From: Pseudorhizobium banfieldiae
Lineage (GTDB): Bacteria > Pseudomonadota > Alphaproteobacteria > Rhizobiales > Rhizobiaceae
DNA: 64,000 nt
NCBI RefSeq assembly: GCF_000967425.1
Contig: NZ_FO082820.1
Coordinates: forward strand, 1-64,000
Direction: 5' to 3'
Shown here: piece after piece, positions 38,578-48,603 of the stretch
How positions within the stretch are numbered: position 1 is the stretch's first letter
Layout: every line of letters starts with the position of its first letter
Program-made: the position numbers and the translations under genes
Notes under the pieces: generated by a model
What the model was told of the DNA's origin: nothing
Databases searched by the model: none
The model's input: only the letters and a program-made list of their open reading frames with translations

Positions 38578-38607
38578 AATATGGGAACGGCGCGCCTTAA
38601 GCGCAAG
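38578..38607 (-). promoter_or_regulatory. Candidate hsp20 promoter (RpoH-like)
   Basis: On the minus strand CTTGCG (38607-38602), 17 bases, then CCATAT (38584-38579), within CCCATATT. The CCCAT-type -10 resembles heat-shock sigma-32 promoters; rhizobial RpoH and housekeeping elements are alike, so the sigma factor is open. It predicts a leader of about 50 nt. Confidence 0.4.
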
Positions 38608-38684
38608 CATGGACAGAAGGCCGATCCATTGCCTCAGGCGTTTTGGCGGTGTAGCTAGACGCCGGACAGAAACGGGGCTCCGGC

Positions 38685-39629
38685 ATGGCACAGCGTAGGA
38701 AGATCATCATCGACACCGATCCGGGACAGGATGATGCCGCCGCGCTCATGCTAGCCTTCGCCAGCCCCGATGAACTGGATGTACTAGGCCTCTGCGCGGT
38801 AGCGGGAAACGTGCCGCTCTCACTGACCAGCCGGAATGTGAGGATCGTCTGCGAACTCTGCGGGCAATCCAACCTGCCGGTCTTCGAAGGCGCAATGCAC
38901 CCGATCCTGCGCAAGCAGGTCACAGCCGAGCACGTTCATGGCCGCACCGGCCTGGATGGTGCGGAACTGCCGGAACCCATCATGGCGGTGCGCTCGCAGC
39001 ATGCGGTCGACTTCATCGTCGAGACGGTGATGCGTGAGCCAGCCGGCAGCGTGACGCTGTGCACGCTCGGCCCGCTGACCAATGTCGCGCTGGCCCTGCA
39101 GATGGAGCCAGCCATCGCCGGGCGCGTGCGGGAGCTGGTGATGATGGGCGGCGGCTTCTTCGAGGGTGGTAACATCACGCCGGCTGCCGAATTCAACATC
39201 TATGTCGATCCGGAAGCGGCCGCGGCCGTCTTCGCCTCCGGAATCCCGATCGTGATGATGCCGCTCGACGTCACCCATCAACTGCTGACTCGCAAGGACC
39301 GTGTTGCGAGGCTTGCCGCGCTCGGGACGCGTCCGGCACAGGTGCTGGTAGACTGGCTCGCCTTCTTCGAGCGCTTCGACGAGGAAAAGTACGGTTCCGA
39401 TGGCGGGCCACTGCACGATCCGACTGTCATCGCCTACCTGCTGAAGCCGGAGCTCTTCTCGGGTCGCCACTGCAATGTCGAGATCGAGACGCAGTCCGAG
39501 TTGACGGTCGGCATGACTGTCGTCGACTGGTGGCGGGTTTCCGGGCGCAAGCCGAACGCCATGGTCATGCGACACGTCGATGCCGACGGCTTCTTTGATC
39601 TGCTGACGGAGCGTGTTGGTCGGCTCTAA
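38685..39629 (+). CDS. Ribonucleoside hydrolase (inosine-uridine family)
   Basis: Hydrolyses nucleosides to base plus ribose. The 314-residue protein has the metal-binding signature IIIDTDPGQDDAAALMLA, LGPLTNVALAL, VMMGGGFFEGGNITPAAEFNIYVDPEAA and the C-terminal HDPTVIAYLL that completes the calcium site. Specificity (purine, pyrimidine or both) cannot be read. Its stop overlaps the stop of the convergent ribokinase by a few bases; the two enzymes act in sequence on ribose. Confidence 0.92.
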   Translation: MAQRRKIIIDTDPGQDDAAALMLAFASPDELDVLGLCAVAGNVPLSLTSRNVRIVCELCGQSNLPVFEGAMHPILRKQVTAEHVHGRTGLDGAELPEPIMAVRSQHAVDFIVETVMREPAGSVTLCTLGPLTNVALALQMEPAIAGRVRELVMMGGGFFEGGNITPAAEFNIYVDPEAAAAVFASGIPIVMMPLDVTHQLLTRKDRVARLAALGTRPAQVLVDWLAFFERFDEEKYGSDGGPLHDPTVIAYLLKPELFSGRHCNVEIETQSELTVGMTVVDWWRVSGRKPNAMVMRHVDADGFFDLLTERVGRL

Positions 39630-40525
39630 AGGCGGCTGGCGACTTCCTCTGCGAGCGGTATCGACGGCTGTGCCCCGGGTTTGAGACAGGCGAGCGAGCC
39701 GGCAACGGCCGCGCGCCGCAAGGCTTCCGCGAACGTGAGACCGCTGTCAATGCCGGCGGCGAGATAGCCGCAGAATGTATCGCCCGCACCCACCGTGTCT
39801 ACCGGCTGGATGTCGAGACCGTGCGCATGAAACAGCTGGCCGTCCTGCACAGCGACCACGCCTTCGGCCCCGAGCGTCACGATCACGGTCTGCCCCGTCT
39901 CGGCATGCATCTTCCGCAGCAGGTCTTCCCGCTCGTTGGGCCGCAGATCCGTCTGGCCCGTCAGGAGCTCGAACTCGGTCTCGTTGGTGATGACCACGTC
40001 GGCGAGCTTCACCAGTCTTGCAGCGTCCGCCGTGAGCGGCGCGGTGTTGAGGATCGACCGGATGCCTTTCGCTTTCGCCGCCTGCAGTGCCGCCTCGACG
40101 GCAGCCGCCGGCACTTCCAACTGGAGCATCAACACGTCTTCCGCCGACATGGCCGCGACCGCTGCGCGGGCCTGTCGCTCGTTAACAGTTCCGTTCGCCG
40201 CCGGAACGACGGCGATCATGTTCTCACCGGTACCACCAACCAGAATGAGAGCCGTACCCGTCGGCCCGTCAACATGATCGACGGCGGTCAGGTCGACACC
40301 CGCCTGATTGAGAAGTGAAAGCGCCGGCTTGGAAAACTCGTCCTTGCCGACGGCCCCTACCATGCACACGAAGCTCCCGGCCCGCCGTGCAGCCAGCGCC
40401 TGATTTGCGCCCTTGCCGCCGGCGGCGGTAGCAAAGCCGGTTCCGGCCACCGTCTCACCCGGTTCCGGCAGGCGCTCGGTGTTGGCGATCAGGTCCATGT
40501 TGATGGATCCGAAGACGGTGATCAT
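39626..40525 (-). CDS. rbsK: Ribokinase (PfkB family)
   Basis: Phosphorylates D-ribose to ribose 5-phosphate. The 299-residue protein has VFGSINMDLIANTERLPEPGET, the substrate motif GGKGANQALAARR and the C-terminal anion hole DTVGAGDTFCGYLAAG. ATG 40525 is preferred over an ATG 13 codons upstream because family members start MITVFGSINMD. No ribose transport genes are close, so salvage of ribose freed by the convergent nucleoside hydrolase is the likely context. Confidence 0.9.
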   Translation of the reverse strand: MITVFGSINMDLIANTERLPEPGETVAGTGFATAAGGKGANQALAARRAGSFVCMVGAVGKDEFSKPALSLLNQAGVDLTAVDHVDGPTGTALILVGGTGENMIAVVPAANGTVNERQARAAVAAMSAEDVLMLQLEVPAAAVEAALQAAKAKGIRSILNTAPLTADAARLVKLADVVITNETEFELLTGQTDLRPNEREDLLRKMHAETGQTVIVTLGAEGVVAVQDGQLFHAHGLDIQPVDTVGAGDTFCGYLAAGIDSGLTFAEALRRAAVAGSLACLKPGAQPSIPLAEEVASRL

Positions 40526-40576
40526 GGGCACTCTTTCTGCATCGTCAAAATTTGCTGGCGACACTGCCCGAGCCGC

Positions 40577-41776
40577 TTACTCCTCGTCAACCACCCGCAG
40601 CTTCAGGAGCCCGGTCCGGCTTTCCACGGCGCGTGGCTCGTCGCCTGGGCCTGTCGCCTCAACCGCCTGCTCGAGTTCAAGCGCACCGATCTTCGCTCCG
40701 CGCCGGACGAGTTTGTCCGACGAGGTGAGAATCTGGTCCACATCCCGCTGCGCCGCCAGGAAATGCCCCTGCAGCTTGCGGGTCCTGTCGTCCAGTCGCG
40801 AAAGATCTTCCATCAGGAGTGCCACTTCGCCCTGTATCAGGTGCGCCTGCTCGCGCATCCTCTGATCCTTGAGAACCGCCTGTATGACCTGGATAGACAG
40901 CATCAGCAGCGAGGGTGAGACGATCACCACCTTCAGCCGCTGGGCCTTCTGCACCACGGCGTCGAAATGTTCGTGGATCTCCGCAAAGATGGATTCCGAC
41001 GGTACGAACAGGAAGGCCATGTCCTGTGTCTCGCCGCTGATCAGGTACTTTTCGGCAATATCCCGGACATGGACCTCGAGGTCACGACGGAACTGTACGG
41101 CAGCTGCCTTGCGCGCCTCGGGCGCCGCCGTGTCGCGAAACGCATTCCACGCCTCCAGCGGGAACTTCGCGTCGATCACCAGCGGTGAAGCGCCATTCGG
41201 CATTCGCACGAGACAGTCAGGCCGCTTGCCGTTGGAAAGCGTGGCCTGGAATTCGTAGGCGCCCATCGGCAATCCGTCCGCGATGATTGCTTCCATCCGC
41301 CCTTGCCCGAAGGCGCCGCGCGTCTGCTTGTTCGACAGGATCGCTTGCAATCCGACCACATCCTTTGCCAGGGTCTGGATATTGCTCTGTGCCGCGTCGA
41401 TAACCGCGAGCCGTTCCTGCAGCAGGCGAAGGTTTTCATGCGTCGATTTCGTTTGTTCGGTGATCGTGCTCCCCAGCCGGTGGGTCATGCCGTCCAGTCG
41501 CTGGTTCACCGCATGATTGAGTTCCGCCTGCTTCTGGGAGAGCGTCTCTGCCATGGTCACAAGCCGCCCCTGCATCTCCGCCTGTGCCCGCATCAGCTCT
41601 GCGAGGCGGGCCTCCGACTGGGCGGCCTGTCGTGCCTGCTCTGCACTCCTGCGGCGCGAACCCAGAGCAAGGCCGACGGCTGTTAGGCAGAGTGCTGCGA
41701 AGAAAACTGCGAGGAGCCAGACGGCGCTGGAGGAATCGGCTGCAAGATCCTGGAGGATCGGGGTGAGGCTGTTCAT
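40577..41776 (-). CDS. rmuC: DNA recombination protein RmuC homolog
   Basis: RmuC proteins limit recombination at inverted repeats and are predicted nuclease-fold proteins. The 399-residue product begins with one membrane segment (VWLLAVFFAALCLTAVGLALG), continues with a long coiled coil (about residues 40-130) and ends in the RmuC domain: GAFGQGRMEAIIADGLP, CLVRMPNG, VIDAKFPLEAW and MAFLFVPSESIFAEI. It is 51 bp from rbsK on the same strand. Confidence 0.92.
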   Translation of the reverse strand: MNSLTPILQDLAADSSSAVWLLAVFFAALCLTAVGLALGSRRRSAEQARQAAQSEARLAELMRAQAEMQGRLVTMAETLSQKQAELNHAVNQRLDGMTHRLGSTITEQTKSTHENLRLLQERLAVIDAAQSNIQTLAKDVVGLQAILSNKQTRGAFGQGRMEAIIADGLPMGAYEFQATLSNGKRPDCLVRMPNGASPLVIDAKFPLEAWNAFRDTAAPEARKAAAVQFRRDLEVHVRDIAEKYLISGETQDMAFLFVPSESIFAEIHEHFDAVVQKAQRLKVVIVSPSLLMLSIQVIQAVLKDQRMREQAHLIQGEVALLMEDLSRLDDRTRKLQGHFLAAQRDVDQILTSSDKLVRRGAKIGALELEQAVEATGPGDEPRAVESRTGLLKLRVVDEE

Positions 41777-41900
41777 GCCGACACACTAGCAGAAATCATT
41801 TGCGCGGAAAGATCAAATCGTGAACATGCTTCCTTCTGCTGTTGCCGCTGGTCAGCGGCAATCCTGTTCCATCCGGCAAAAAGATGCGCTATGGGAGGCC

Positions 41901-42413
41901 ATGACCATCAAGCCCCTCATCATCCTTCCCGACCCGATCCTGCGCCAGGTTTCCAAGCCGGTGGAGCAGGTCGATTCCGAAATCACGCGTCTCGCCGACG
42001 ACATGCTGGAGACGATGTATGACGCGCCGGGTATCGGGCTGGCGGCGATCCAGATCGGTGTGCCCCGCCGCCTGCTGGTGATCGACGTCTCAAAGGAGGA
42101 CGAGGACAAGGCTCCCCAGCTGTTCATCAACCCGCAGATCGTTGCGTCCTCCGATGAGCGCTCGGTCTACGAGGAGGGGTGTCTTTCCATTCCTGACTAT
42201 TATGCGGAAGTGGAGCGACCGGCTGCGGTGACCGTGGACTATATCGATCGCGAGGGAAAGCAGCAGACCCTCCAGGCTGATGGCCTTCTGGCGACCTGCC
42301 TTCAGCACGAGATCGATCACCTGAACGGCGTCCTCTTCATCGATCACATCTCGCGCCTCAAGAGGGAGATGGTGATCAAGAAGTTCACCAAGGCTGCCCG
42401 CGCCCGCGCGTAA
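41901..42413 (+). CDS. def: Peptide deformylase
   Basis: Removes the formyl group from nascent proteins. In the 170-residue protein the three metal-site motifs are intact: GIGLAAIQ (44-51), EGCLS (92-96, ligand Cys94) and QHEIDH (135-140, ligands His136 and His140, catalytic Glu137). The frame opens at 41820, but ATG 41901 after GGGAGG gives the canonical N-terminus. First gene of def-fmt-truA. Confidence 0.96.
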   Translation: MTIKPLIILPDPILRQVSKPVEQVDSEITRLADDMLETMYDAPGIGLAAIQIGVPRRLLVIDVSKEDEDKAPQLFINPQIVASSDERSVYEEGCLSIPDYYAEVERPAAVTVDYIDREGKQQTLQADGLLATCLQHEIDHLNGVLFIDHISRLKREMVIKKFTKAARARA

Positions 42414-42476
42414 AAGCGGGCCACGCGTGGTCAACGAACATGGTGGCGGCAGCCGCCGGCAAGGAGCGCAGGCAGC

Positions 42477-43412
42477 ATGGCGCTACGCATCATCTTCATG
42501 GGAACACCAGAGTTTTCGGTTCCGACGCTCCGCGCGCTGAAGGACGCCGGCCACGACATCGTCGCGGTCTACAGCCAGCCGCCGCGTCCCGGTGGACGCC
42601 GTGGACTGGACCTGCAGAAGTCCCCCGTCCACCAGGCGGCAGAGCTTCTGGGTATCCCGGTCCTTACACCTTTGAACTTCAAGGATGAGGCTGACTGCGA
42701 GCAGTTCCGCAGCTTCAGGGCCGATGTCGCTGTGGTGGTTGCCTACGGCTTGCTGCTGCCCGAGCCGATTCTGAACGGCACGCGGCTTGGATGCTACAAC
42801 GGCCACGCCTCTCTGCTGCCGCGCTGGCGCGGCGCCGCACCGATCCAGCGCGCGATCATGGCCGGCGACAGGAAGACGGGCATGATGGTCATGAAGATGG
42901 AGAAGGGGCTGGACACCGGCCCAGTTGCGCTCACCCGCGAGGTGGAGATCGGCGACAACACCACGGCTGGCAAACTCCACGATCAGTTGATGCTGGTCGG
43001 CGCCCGCGCCATGGTGGAGGCGATGCAGCGACTGGAAGAGGGCGACCTGCCGCTGAAGTCGCAGCCGGAAGAGGGCATTCTCTATGCCTCCAAGATCGAC
43101 AAGAACGAGACGCGCATCGACTTCTCTCGACCGGCGACCGAGGTGCACAACCACATTCGGGGTCTTTCCCCCTTTCCGGGGGCATGGTTCGAGGTCGAGA
43201 TCAATGGCCGTCCCGAGCGCATCAAGGTCCTCTCCTCGGAGCTTGCCGACGGGCAGGGGGCTGCTGGTATGGTTCTTGACGAGAGGCTCGGCATTGCCTG
43301 CGGTAGCGGCGCAATCCGACTGACGCGGCTGCAGAAGGCCGGCGGAAAGCCGCTGGCGGCGGCAGACTTCCTGCGCGGAACGTCGCTTCCCGCCGGCACG
43401 AGGCTTGGCTGA
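42477..43412 (+). CDS. fmt: Methionyl-tRNA formyltransferase
   Basis: Formylates initiator Met-tRNA using 10-formyltetrahydrofolate. The 311-residue protein has the start [14 protein letters not shown], the catalytic Asn-His-Asp region ([26 protein letters not shown]) and a C-terminal OB-like tRNA-binding domain. It shares one base with the truA start (TGATG), which indicates coupling. Together with def it forms the formylation/deformylation pair. Confidence 0.96.
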   Translation: MALRIIFMGTPEFSVPTLRALKDAGHDIVAVYSQPPRPGGRRGLDLQKSPVHQAAELLGIPVLTPLNFKDEADCEQFRSFRADVAVVVAYGLLLPEPILNGTRLGCYNGHASLLPRWRGAAPIQRAIMAGDRKTGMMVMKMEKGLDTGPVALTREVEIGDNTTAGKLHDQLMLVGARAMVEAMQRLEEGDLPLKSQPEEGILYASKIDKNETRIDFSRPATEVHNHIRGLSPFPGAWFEVEINGRPERIKVLSSELADGQGAAGMVLDERLGIACGSGAIRLTRLQKAGGKPLAAADFLRGTSLPAGTRLG

Positions 43413-44170
43413 TGCCGCGTTTCCGCATGACCGTGGAATATGACGGAACGACCTATGTCGGCTGGCAGATGCAGGAGAACGGCCATTCGGTTCAGGCTGC
43501 ACTCCAGAACGGCATCCTGTCTCTGACCGGCGAGTCAGTGTCCATCCGCGGTGCCGGACGGACGGATTCGGGCGTGCACGCGATAGGCCAGGTGATCCAC
43601 GCCGACCTGACGCGCGACTGGAAGCCCTACACGCTTCGCAACGCCTTGAATGCGCATCTCGGCATGGCAGGCGAAAAGGTTGCCGTCATCGACGTCGCGG
43701 CGGTGGACGAGAGCTTCGACGCCCGCTTCTCGGCGGTCAGGCGGCACTATCTCTACCGCATCATCAATCGCCCGGCCCCATTGGCACTTGAAGCCAACCG
43801 CGCCTGGTGGGTGCCCAAGCCTCTCGATCACGATTCCATGCATGCCGCCGCCCAGATGCTGGTCGGCCACCATGACTTCACCACCTTCCGTTCCGCCCAC
43901 TGCCAGGCCACGAGCCCGGTCCGCACCCTGGATCGGCTGGATGTGACGCGGCAGGGGGACCTGATCGAGATCCGCGCGTCTGCGCAGAGCTTCCTGCACA
44001 ACCAGATCCGCTCCTTTGCCGGCACGCTGAAGCTCGCGGGCGAGGGTAAGATGTCGCCTGCCGATGTAGGAGCAGCGCTGGAGGCGAGAGATCGGAAGGA
44101 ATGCGGGCCGGTGGCACCACCCGAAGGTCTCTACTTCATGAAGGTCGACTACCCCGGCGACGAAGCGTGA
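43412..44170 (+). CDS. truA: tRNA pseudouridine(38-40) synthase TruA
   Basis: Makes pseudouridine at positions 38-40 of tRNA anticodon arms. The 252-residue protein shows [14 protein letters not shown], the catalytic Asp52 in [26 protein letters not shown] and [20 protein letters not shown]. Length and motifs are standard. It ends 3 bp from a convergent membrane-protein gene. Confidence 0.96.
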   Translation: MPRFRMTVEYDGTTYVGWQMQENGHSVQAALQNGILSLTGESVSIRGAGRTDSGVHAIGQVIHADLTRDWKPYTLRNALNAHLGMAGEKVAVIDVAAVDESFDARFSAVRRHYLYRIINRPAPLALEANRAWWVPKPLDHDSMHAAAQMLVGHHDFTTFRSAHCQATSPVRTLDRLDVTRQGDLIEIRASAQSFLHNQIRSFAGTLKLAGEGKMSPADVGAALEARDRKECGPVAPPEGLYFMKVDYPGDEA

Positions 44171-44173
44171 GCT

Positions 44174-44770
44174 TCAGCCCGGATAGATGCCGAGGAAGCG
44201 CTCTAGAGTATCCGACAGAAGCATGGTCGGCACGATCAGTACCATGGTCAGCGTTGCCACCATCAGCGGGCTGGGTCCGCAGATGATCCTGAAGATGCGC
44301 GATATGGAGAAGACCAGACCGATCATCAGGGCGAGCCAGATCAGCGACAGCAAGCCCGTCAGTCCCGGCGCGAACAACAGCAGAAGGCTGAGCACCGCAT
44401 AGGCGTAGGCAAAGGGCACGGACAGCCAGTTAACCGCCACGACCATCGCGTAGTACTTCCGGCCGAGCCCAAGTCCCCAGGCCATCAGGCCAACCAGCAC
44501 CAGCGGCACGATCCAGTTGGCAAGTTCCAGCATTGCGAGGCGCAAGAAGAACATGCCGCCGACTTCCGTGTCGCTGGGCATGCCGCGCAGGAAGAGCGCG
44601 CGCCACCAGAACCATGATATGGCCATCGCCGGCAGGCACCAGATGATTGCCCAGAATGAACGCATCAGGCCGCGGTCGGAAATGTCGAGGCGGCGCAGGC
44701 CGGCGGCATCCCCGCGGATGACCTGCCAGAGGCCGCCGAGGTAGAACCTGACCTCAAAAGCTCCGGGCAT
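44174..44770 (-). CDS. Uncharacterised membrane protein downstream of dapE
   Basis: A 198-residue protein with about five hydrophobic segments ([85 protein letters not shown] and [17 protein letters not shown]). No motif assigns a function. ATG 44770 lies inside the last codons of dapE (17-bp overlap), so translation is coupled. A longer form from 44845 would add 25 Arg/Ser-rich residues antisense-like in composition and is less likely. The same neighbour follows dapE in other rhizobia. Confidence 0.7.
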   Translation of the reverse strand: MPGAFEVRFYLGGLWQVIRGDAAGLRRLDISDRGLMRSFWAIIWCLPAMAISWFWWRALFLRGMPSDTEVGGMFFLRLAMLELANWIVPLVLVGLMAWGLGLGRKYYAMVVAVNWLSVPFAYAYAVLSLLLLFAPGLTGLLSLIWLALMIGLVFSISRIFRIICGPSPLMVATLTMVLIVPTMLLSDTLERFLGIYPG

Positions 44771-45950
44771 GTGTAAACCAGTTGGCGATGAAACTGCCGT
44801 AGATATTCGTGAGCGTCTCGAGGTCCTCGACCGACACGCGCTCATCGACCATGTGCATTGTCTGCCCGACGAGGCCGAACTCGACGACCGGGCAATAGTC
44901 CTTGATGAAGCGGGCGTCGGAGGTTCCTCCCGTGGTGGAGAGGGCAGGACGCCGACCGGTAATCTTCTCCACTGCCAGCGACAGGGATTCGATCAGTGCG
45001 TCGTTTCGCGTCAGGAAGACATGGCTCGGCCGCTCGTTCCATACGATGTCATAGCGCACCGGATCACGCCCCGGTCGAAGGCTGCCTTCGGTCGCCGCAG
45101 CTTCCAGCCTGCGGATGATCTCGGACTGAAGGCTGTCCGCAGTCCAGGTGTCGTTGAAGCGGATGTTGAACGCAGCCGTGGCCTTGGCCGGGATGACGTT
45201 CACGGCCGGGTTGCCGGTGTCGATCGTCGTGACCTCGAGGTTGGACGGCGGAAAATCTGTCGTCCCGTGGTCGAACGGCTCGTCCATCAGCGCGTGCGTG
45301 AGTTGCAGCAGACCGCGGATCGGATTGTCCGCAAGATGCGGATAGGCGGAATGACCCTGAACGCCCTGCACCGTGATGCGACCCGACAGAGACCCTCGCC
45401 GGCCGATCTTGATCATGTCCCCCAGCACGTCGGGATTGGTCGGCTCGCCGACGAGGCAGGCATCCCATTTCTCGCCCTTGTCCGCCGCCCATTGCAGGAG
45501 CTTATCGGTACCGTTGATCGCCGGTCCTTCCTCGTCACCGGTGATCAGGAAGGAGATGGAGCCGTCCGGTGCGCCATGCTTCTCGATGTGACGCGCCACC
45601 GCCGCCACGAAGCAGGCGATGCCACCCTTCATGTCCACCGCGCCGCGGCCGAACAGCATTCCGTCGGAGATCTCTGCCGCGAACGGCGGATGGGACCAGT
45701 CTGCCTCGTTGCCGGGGGGAACCACATCCGTGTGACCAGCAAACATGAGGTGCGGTCCGCCGGAACCGATCCGGGCATACAGGTTCTCGACGTCCGGCGT
45801 CCCTTCCGCCCGCGCCACGACCCGTTCCACCTTGAAACCGAGTGGCGCAAGCATCGCCTCGAGCGCCGAAAGCGCACCGCCTTCCGCCGGAGTGACCGAA
45901 GGGCAGCGAATGAGAGCCTGGAGATTGTTGACGGGATTGGTGGCGGACAT
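44754..45950 (-). CDS. dapE: Succinyl-diaminopimelate desuccinylase
   Basis: Hydrolyses N-succinyl-LL-diaminopimelate on the way to lysine and meso-DAP for peptidoglycan. The 398-residue M20 metallopeptidase-fold enzyme has [35 protein letters not shown] and the dimerisation domain with [10 protein letters not shown]. Ten bases after dapD and on the same strand, giving two sequential steps of the succinylase pathway except for the aminotransferase between them. Confidence 0.96.
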   Translation of the reverse strand: MSATNPVNNLQALIRCPSVTPAEGGALSALEAMLAPLGFKVERVVARAEGTPDVENLYARIGSGGPHLMFAGHTDVVPPGNEADWSHPPFAAEISDGMLFGRGAVDMKGGIACFVAAVARHIEKHGAPDGSISFLITGDEEGPAINGTDKLLQWAADKGEKWDACLVGEPTNPDVLGDMIKIGRRGSLSGRITVQGVQGHSAYPHLADNPIRGLLQLTHALMDEPFDHGTTDFPPSNLEVTTIDTGNPAVNVIPAKATAAFNIRFNDTWTADSLQSEIIRRLEAAATEGSLRPGRDPVRYDIVWNERPSHVFLTRNDALIESLSLAVEKITGRRPALSTTGGTSDARFIKDYCPVVEFGLVGQTMHMVDERVSVEDLETLTNIYGSFIANWFTHARSF

Positions 45951-45959
45951 GGGCTCTGA

Positions 45960-46814
45960 TCAGTCCCGCAGGAGTTCGTTGATGCCGGTCTTGGAACGGG
46001 TCTTTTCGTCGACGCGCTTGACGATGACGGCGCAGTAGAGGCTCGGCCCGGGTTCGCCGTTGGGGAAGGGCTTGCCCGGCATCGTGCCGGCGACCACCAC
46101 CGAATAGGGAGGCACTTCGCCATAGGTGATCTCACCCGTGGCGCGGTCGACGATCTTGGTGGACTTGCCGATGAAGACGCCCATGCCAAGGACCGATCCT
46201 TCGCGAATGATGCAGCCTTCGACGACTTCCGAGCGGGCACCGATGAAGCAGTTGTCCTCGATGATGGTAGGTCCGGCCTGCATCGGCTCCAGTACGCCGC
46301 CAATGCCGACGCCGCCGGAAAGGTGCACGTTCTTGCCGATCTGGGCGCAGGAGCCAACCGTTGCCCAGGTGTCGACCATCGTCCCTTCGCCGACATAGGC
46401 GCCAAGGTTCACGAAGGAGGGCATCAGCACGACGTTTGGGGCGATGAAGGCGGAGCGGCGGACCACGGCATTGGGCACGGCCCGAAACGCGGCCGCTCGG
46501 AACTCGCTCTCGCCCCAGCCCTCGAACTTCGAGGGTACCTTGTCCCACCACGTGGACTGGCCCGGTCCACCCTTGACCACGTCCATGTCGTTGAGGCGGA
46601 ACGACAGGAGCACCGCCTTCTTAAGCCACTGGTTGACCTTCCACGTGCCGTCGGCCAGTCGCTCCGCGACGCGGGCCTTGCCTGAATCGAGCAGGTCTAG
46701 TGCCGCATCGACGGCATCACGGATTTCTCCTTTCGTGGAAACAGATACGCCGTCTCGTTGTTCGAAGGCGGTCTCGATCGAGGTTTCCAGGGAGGCGAGA
46801 TCCGTGCTGCTCAT
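45960..46814 (-). CDS. dapD: Tetrahydrodipicolinate N-succinyltransferase
   Basis: Transfers succinyl from succinyl-CoA to tetrahydrodipicolinate. The 284-residue protein has an alpha-helical N-terminus and a left-handed beta helix of hexapeptide repeats ([38 protein letters not shown]). It heads the dapD-dapE-membrane protein group and is divergent from the LOG-family gene with 137 bp between starts. Confidence 0.96.
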   Translation of the reverse strand: MSSTDLASLETSIETAFEQRDGVSVSTKGEIRDAVDAALDLLDSGKARVAERLADGTWKVNQWLKKAVLLSFRLNDMDVVKGGPGQSTWWDKVPSKFEGWGESEFRAAAFRAVPNAVVRRSAFIAPNVVLMPSFVNLGAYVGEGTMVDTWATVGSCAQIGKNVHLSGGVGIGGVLEPMQAGPTIIEDNCFIGARSEVVEGCIIREGSVLGMGVFIGKSTKIVDRATGEITYGEVPPYSVVVAGTMPGKPFPNGEPGPSLYCAVIVKRVDEKTRSKTGINELLRD

Positions 46815-46951
46815 GGGAAGTCCTTAACGTCGCTTGCGTAGGATGGTCGGGATGGTCTGGCGGCTGGCCAAATGATGGTAATTGATCTAAGCGACCGCCA
46901 CGGCACCGTCAACGTGAATTGGCGCCTCGCGTCGGACTTGAAAGGCAGGAC

Positions 46952-47812
46952 ATGGCGAAGATGAAGAAGGATGGCCCGCGGCGCAAGGATGGCGTCTGGG
47001 ATCCGTTGAAGGACAGTTCGACCGACCGGCGGAGCGCCGCCGGCGTGCCGCAGACCCCACAGTCCATGTCCCCCTCCTATCGCCTCGCCTATGCCGATGA
47101 CGACTTCATGTTGCGCGAGGAGTTGCGTCCCGTTCGCCTTCAACTGGAGCTCCTGAAGGCTGAAATGATCCTTGCCGAGCGGCGCATAAGGTCAACCGTC
47201 GTGCTGTTCGGCGGAGCACGTATCCCGGCGCCGGGGCAGGCCGCCTGGGCAGCCCGCAACGAGACCCAGCGCCAGAACCTGGAGGCGGCCTCCGCCTATT
47301 ACGAGGAGGCGCGCAAGTTCGCCCACCTCTGCGCCTTGCACGGTGAGAAATATGACCATCAGGAATACGTCGTGGTGACCGGCGGCGGCCCGGGCGTGAT
47401 GGAGGCCGGAAATCGCGGAGCATCCGAGGCCGGAGCACCCACGGTCGGCTTCAACGTGGTGCTACCGCACGAGCAGGCGCCGAACCGGTATGTCACGCCG
47501 GATCTCAGCCTCAACTTCCATTACTTCGCTATCCGCAAGATGCATCTGATGATGCGCGCCAAGGCAATCGCCATCTTTCCCGGTGGGTTCGGCACGCTGG
47601 ACGAAATGTTCGAGGGGCTGACGCTCATCCAGACCGGCCGCATGGAGCGCATCCCCTTCATCCTTTTCGGCAAGGAGTTCTGGCACCGGATCGTCAACTG
47701 GCAGGCGCTGGCCGATTTCGGCACCATTGCCCCGGAGGATATCGACCTCATCAGCTTCGTCGAGACGGCCGACGAGGCCTGGAAGATCATCGGCGACTTC
47801 TACGAACACTAG
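46952..47812 (+). CDS. LOG-family protein (TIGR00730-like Rossmann fold)
   Basis: A 286-residue protein with the LOG signature: VVLFGGARIPAPG, VVTGGGPGVMEAGNRGA and FPGGFGTLDEMFEGLTLIQTGR (the PGGxGTxxE motif). Related enzymes release ribose 5-phosphate from nucleotide monophosphates, including cytokinin nucleotides in plants; this longer bacterial type may be a nucleotide nucleosidase. The N-terminal 60 residues are basic and unstructured. ATG 46952 follows GGCAGGA; an in-frame TTG at 46919 is less likely. Confidence 0.85.
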   Translation: MAKMKKDGPRRKDGVWDPLKDSSTDRRSAAGVPQTPQSMSPSYRLAYADDDFMLREELRPVRLQLELLKAEMILAERRIRSTVVLFGGARIPAPGQAAWAARNETQRQNLEAASAYYEEARKFAHLCALHGEKYDHQEYVVVTGGGPGVMEAGNRGASEAGAPTVGFNVVLPHEQAPNRYVTPDLSLNFHYFAIRKMHLMMRAKAIAIFPGGFGTLDEMFEGLTLIQTGRMERIPFILFGKEFWHRIVNWQALADFGTIAPEDIDLISFVETADEAWKIIGDFYEH

Positions 47813-47821
47813 AGGAAAAGA

Positions 47822-47848
47822 AACCCGCCCCGGGCGGTGGGGCGGGTT
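47822..47848 (-). terminator. Terminator between LOG-family and EF-hand genes
   Basis: A perfect 10-bp stem AACCCGCCCC / GGGGCGGGTT with a 7-base loop. On the minus strand it is followed by TCTTTTCC, so it mainly ends the EF-hand transcript; it lies 9 bases past the LOG-family stop and may serve both. Confidence 0.75.
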
Positions 47849-47876
47849 CAACGACGTGCCGTTCCAATCGGGGCGA

Positions 47877-48500
47877 TTAGAAGGGGCGGTCCGGCATGTC
47901 GTCGATGGTGATCACGCCGTCGCCGTTGCGGTCCATGCGGGTAAACAGCTTGTCGACTGCGGCAGTGACCTCCGCCTTGCTGAACTGGCCGTTTTCGTCA
48001 GTGTCAGCCTGGCGAACCAGGTGGAAGCCACCCATCTGGCCTCCCATTCGGCCGTGGTGCATCCCCCACCGTCCGCCGTCATGGCGACGCTCGCCGCGCT
48101 CTCCGCGCGGGCCTTGGCGCATGTCATCATTATCCTGACGGCTTTCGGCCATCTCCTTGCGGCGCTCTTCACGCCGTTCGGCCCTTTCCTTGCGGACGCC
48201 TTCCATCTTGGCGTCGCGATAGGTGCGCAGTTCACCAGGGATCAGGTTGCCGTCGTTGTCGGCGTCAATCTCGCTGAACAGGGCATCCTGCCTTGCCGCA
48301 ACCTCCTCCTTGGTGACCTTCGCATCCTTGTTGGCATCTGCCGTCTTCAGCAGGCGGACGAACATCATCTCCTGCATCATGCCGCCTCTGCCGGCTTGCC
48401 GGCCGGGGCCATCCCGCCCAAGGCCTGCGAAGCTCGGCAGGGCGGTGCCGGCGACCAGGACTGCGGCGAGCGATGCCAGTACGATCTTGCGGGTCTTCAT
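47877..48500 (-). CDS. Exported EF-hand calcium-binding protein
   Basis: A 207-residue protein with a signal peptide (MKTRKIVLASLAAVLVAGTALPSFA) and four EF-hand loops in two pairs: DANKDAKVTKEE, DADNDGNLIPGE, then DTDENGQFSKAE and DRNGDGVITIDD. All have Asp at position 1 and acidic residues at position 12. The two pairs are separated by a highly charged segment rich in Arg and Glu, then Gly, His and Met (about residues 95-155). A periplasmic calcium buffer or sensor is inferred; no partner gene is evident. Confidence 0.85.
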   Translation of the reverse strand: MKTRKIVLASLAAVLVAGTALPSFAGLGRDGPGRQAGRGGMMQEMMFVRLLKTADANKDAKVTKEEVAARQDALFSEIDADNDGNLIPGELRTYRDAKMEGVRKERAERREERRKEMAESRQDNDDMRQGPRGERGERRHDGGRWGMHHGRMGGQMGGFHLVRQADTDENGQFSKAEVTAAVDKLFTRMDRNGDGVITIDDMPDRPF

Positions 48501-48603
48501 GGAGAGGCTCCTTCCTCGGTTGCTCTATAGCCTCAAGCTATGGCCGGCCCGCCGGAAGAACCACTTAAACATCGGTAATCTGGATGAACTTTCGGTAACG
48601 TCC

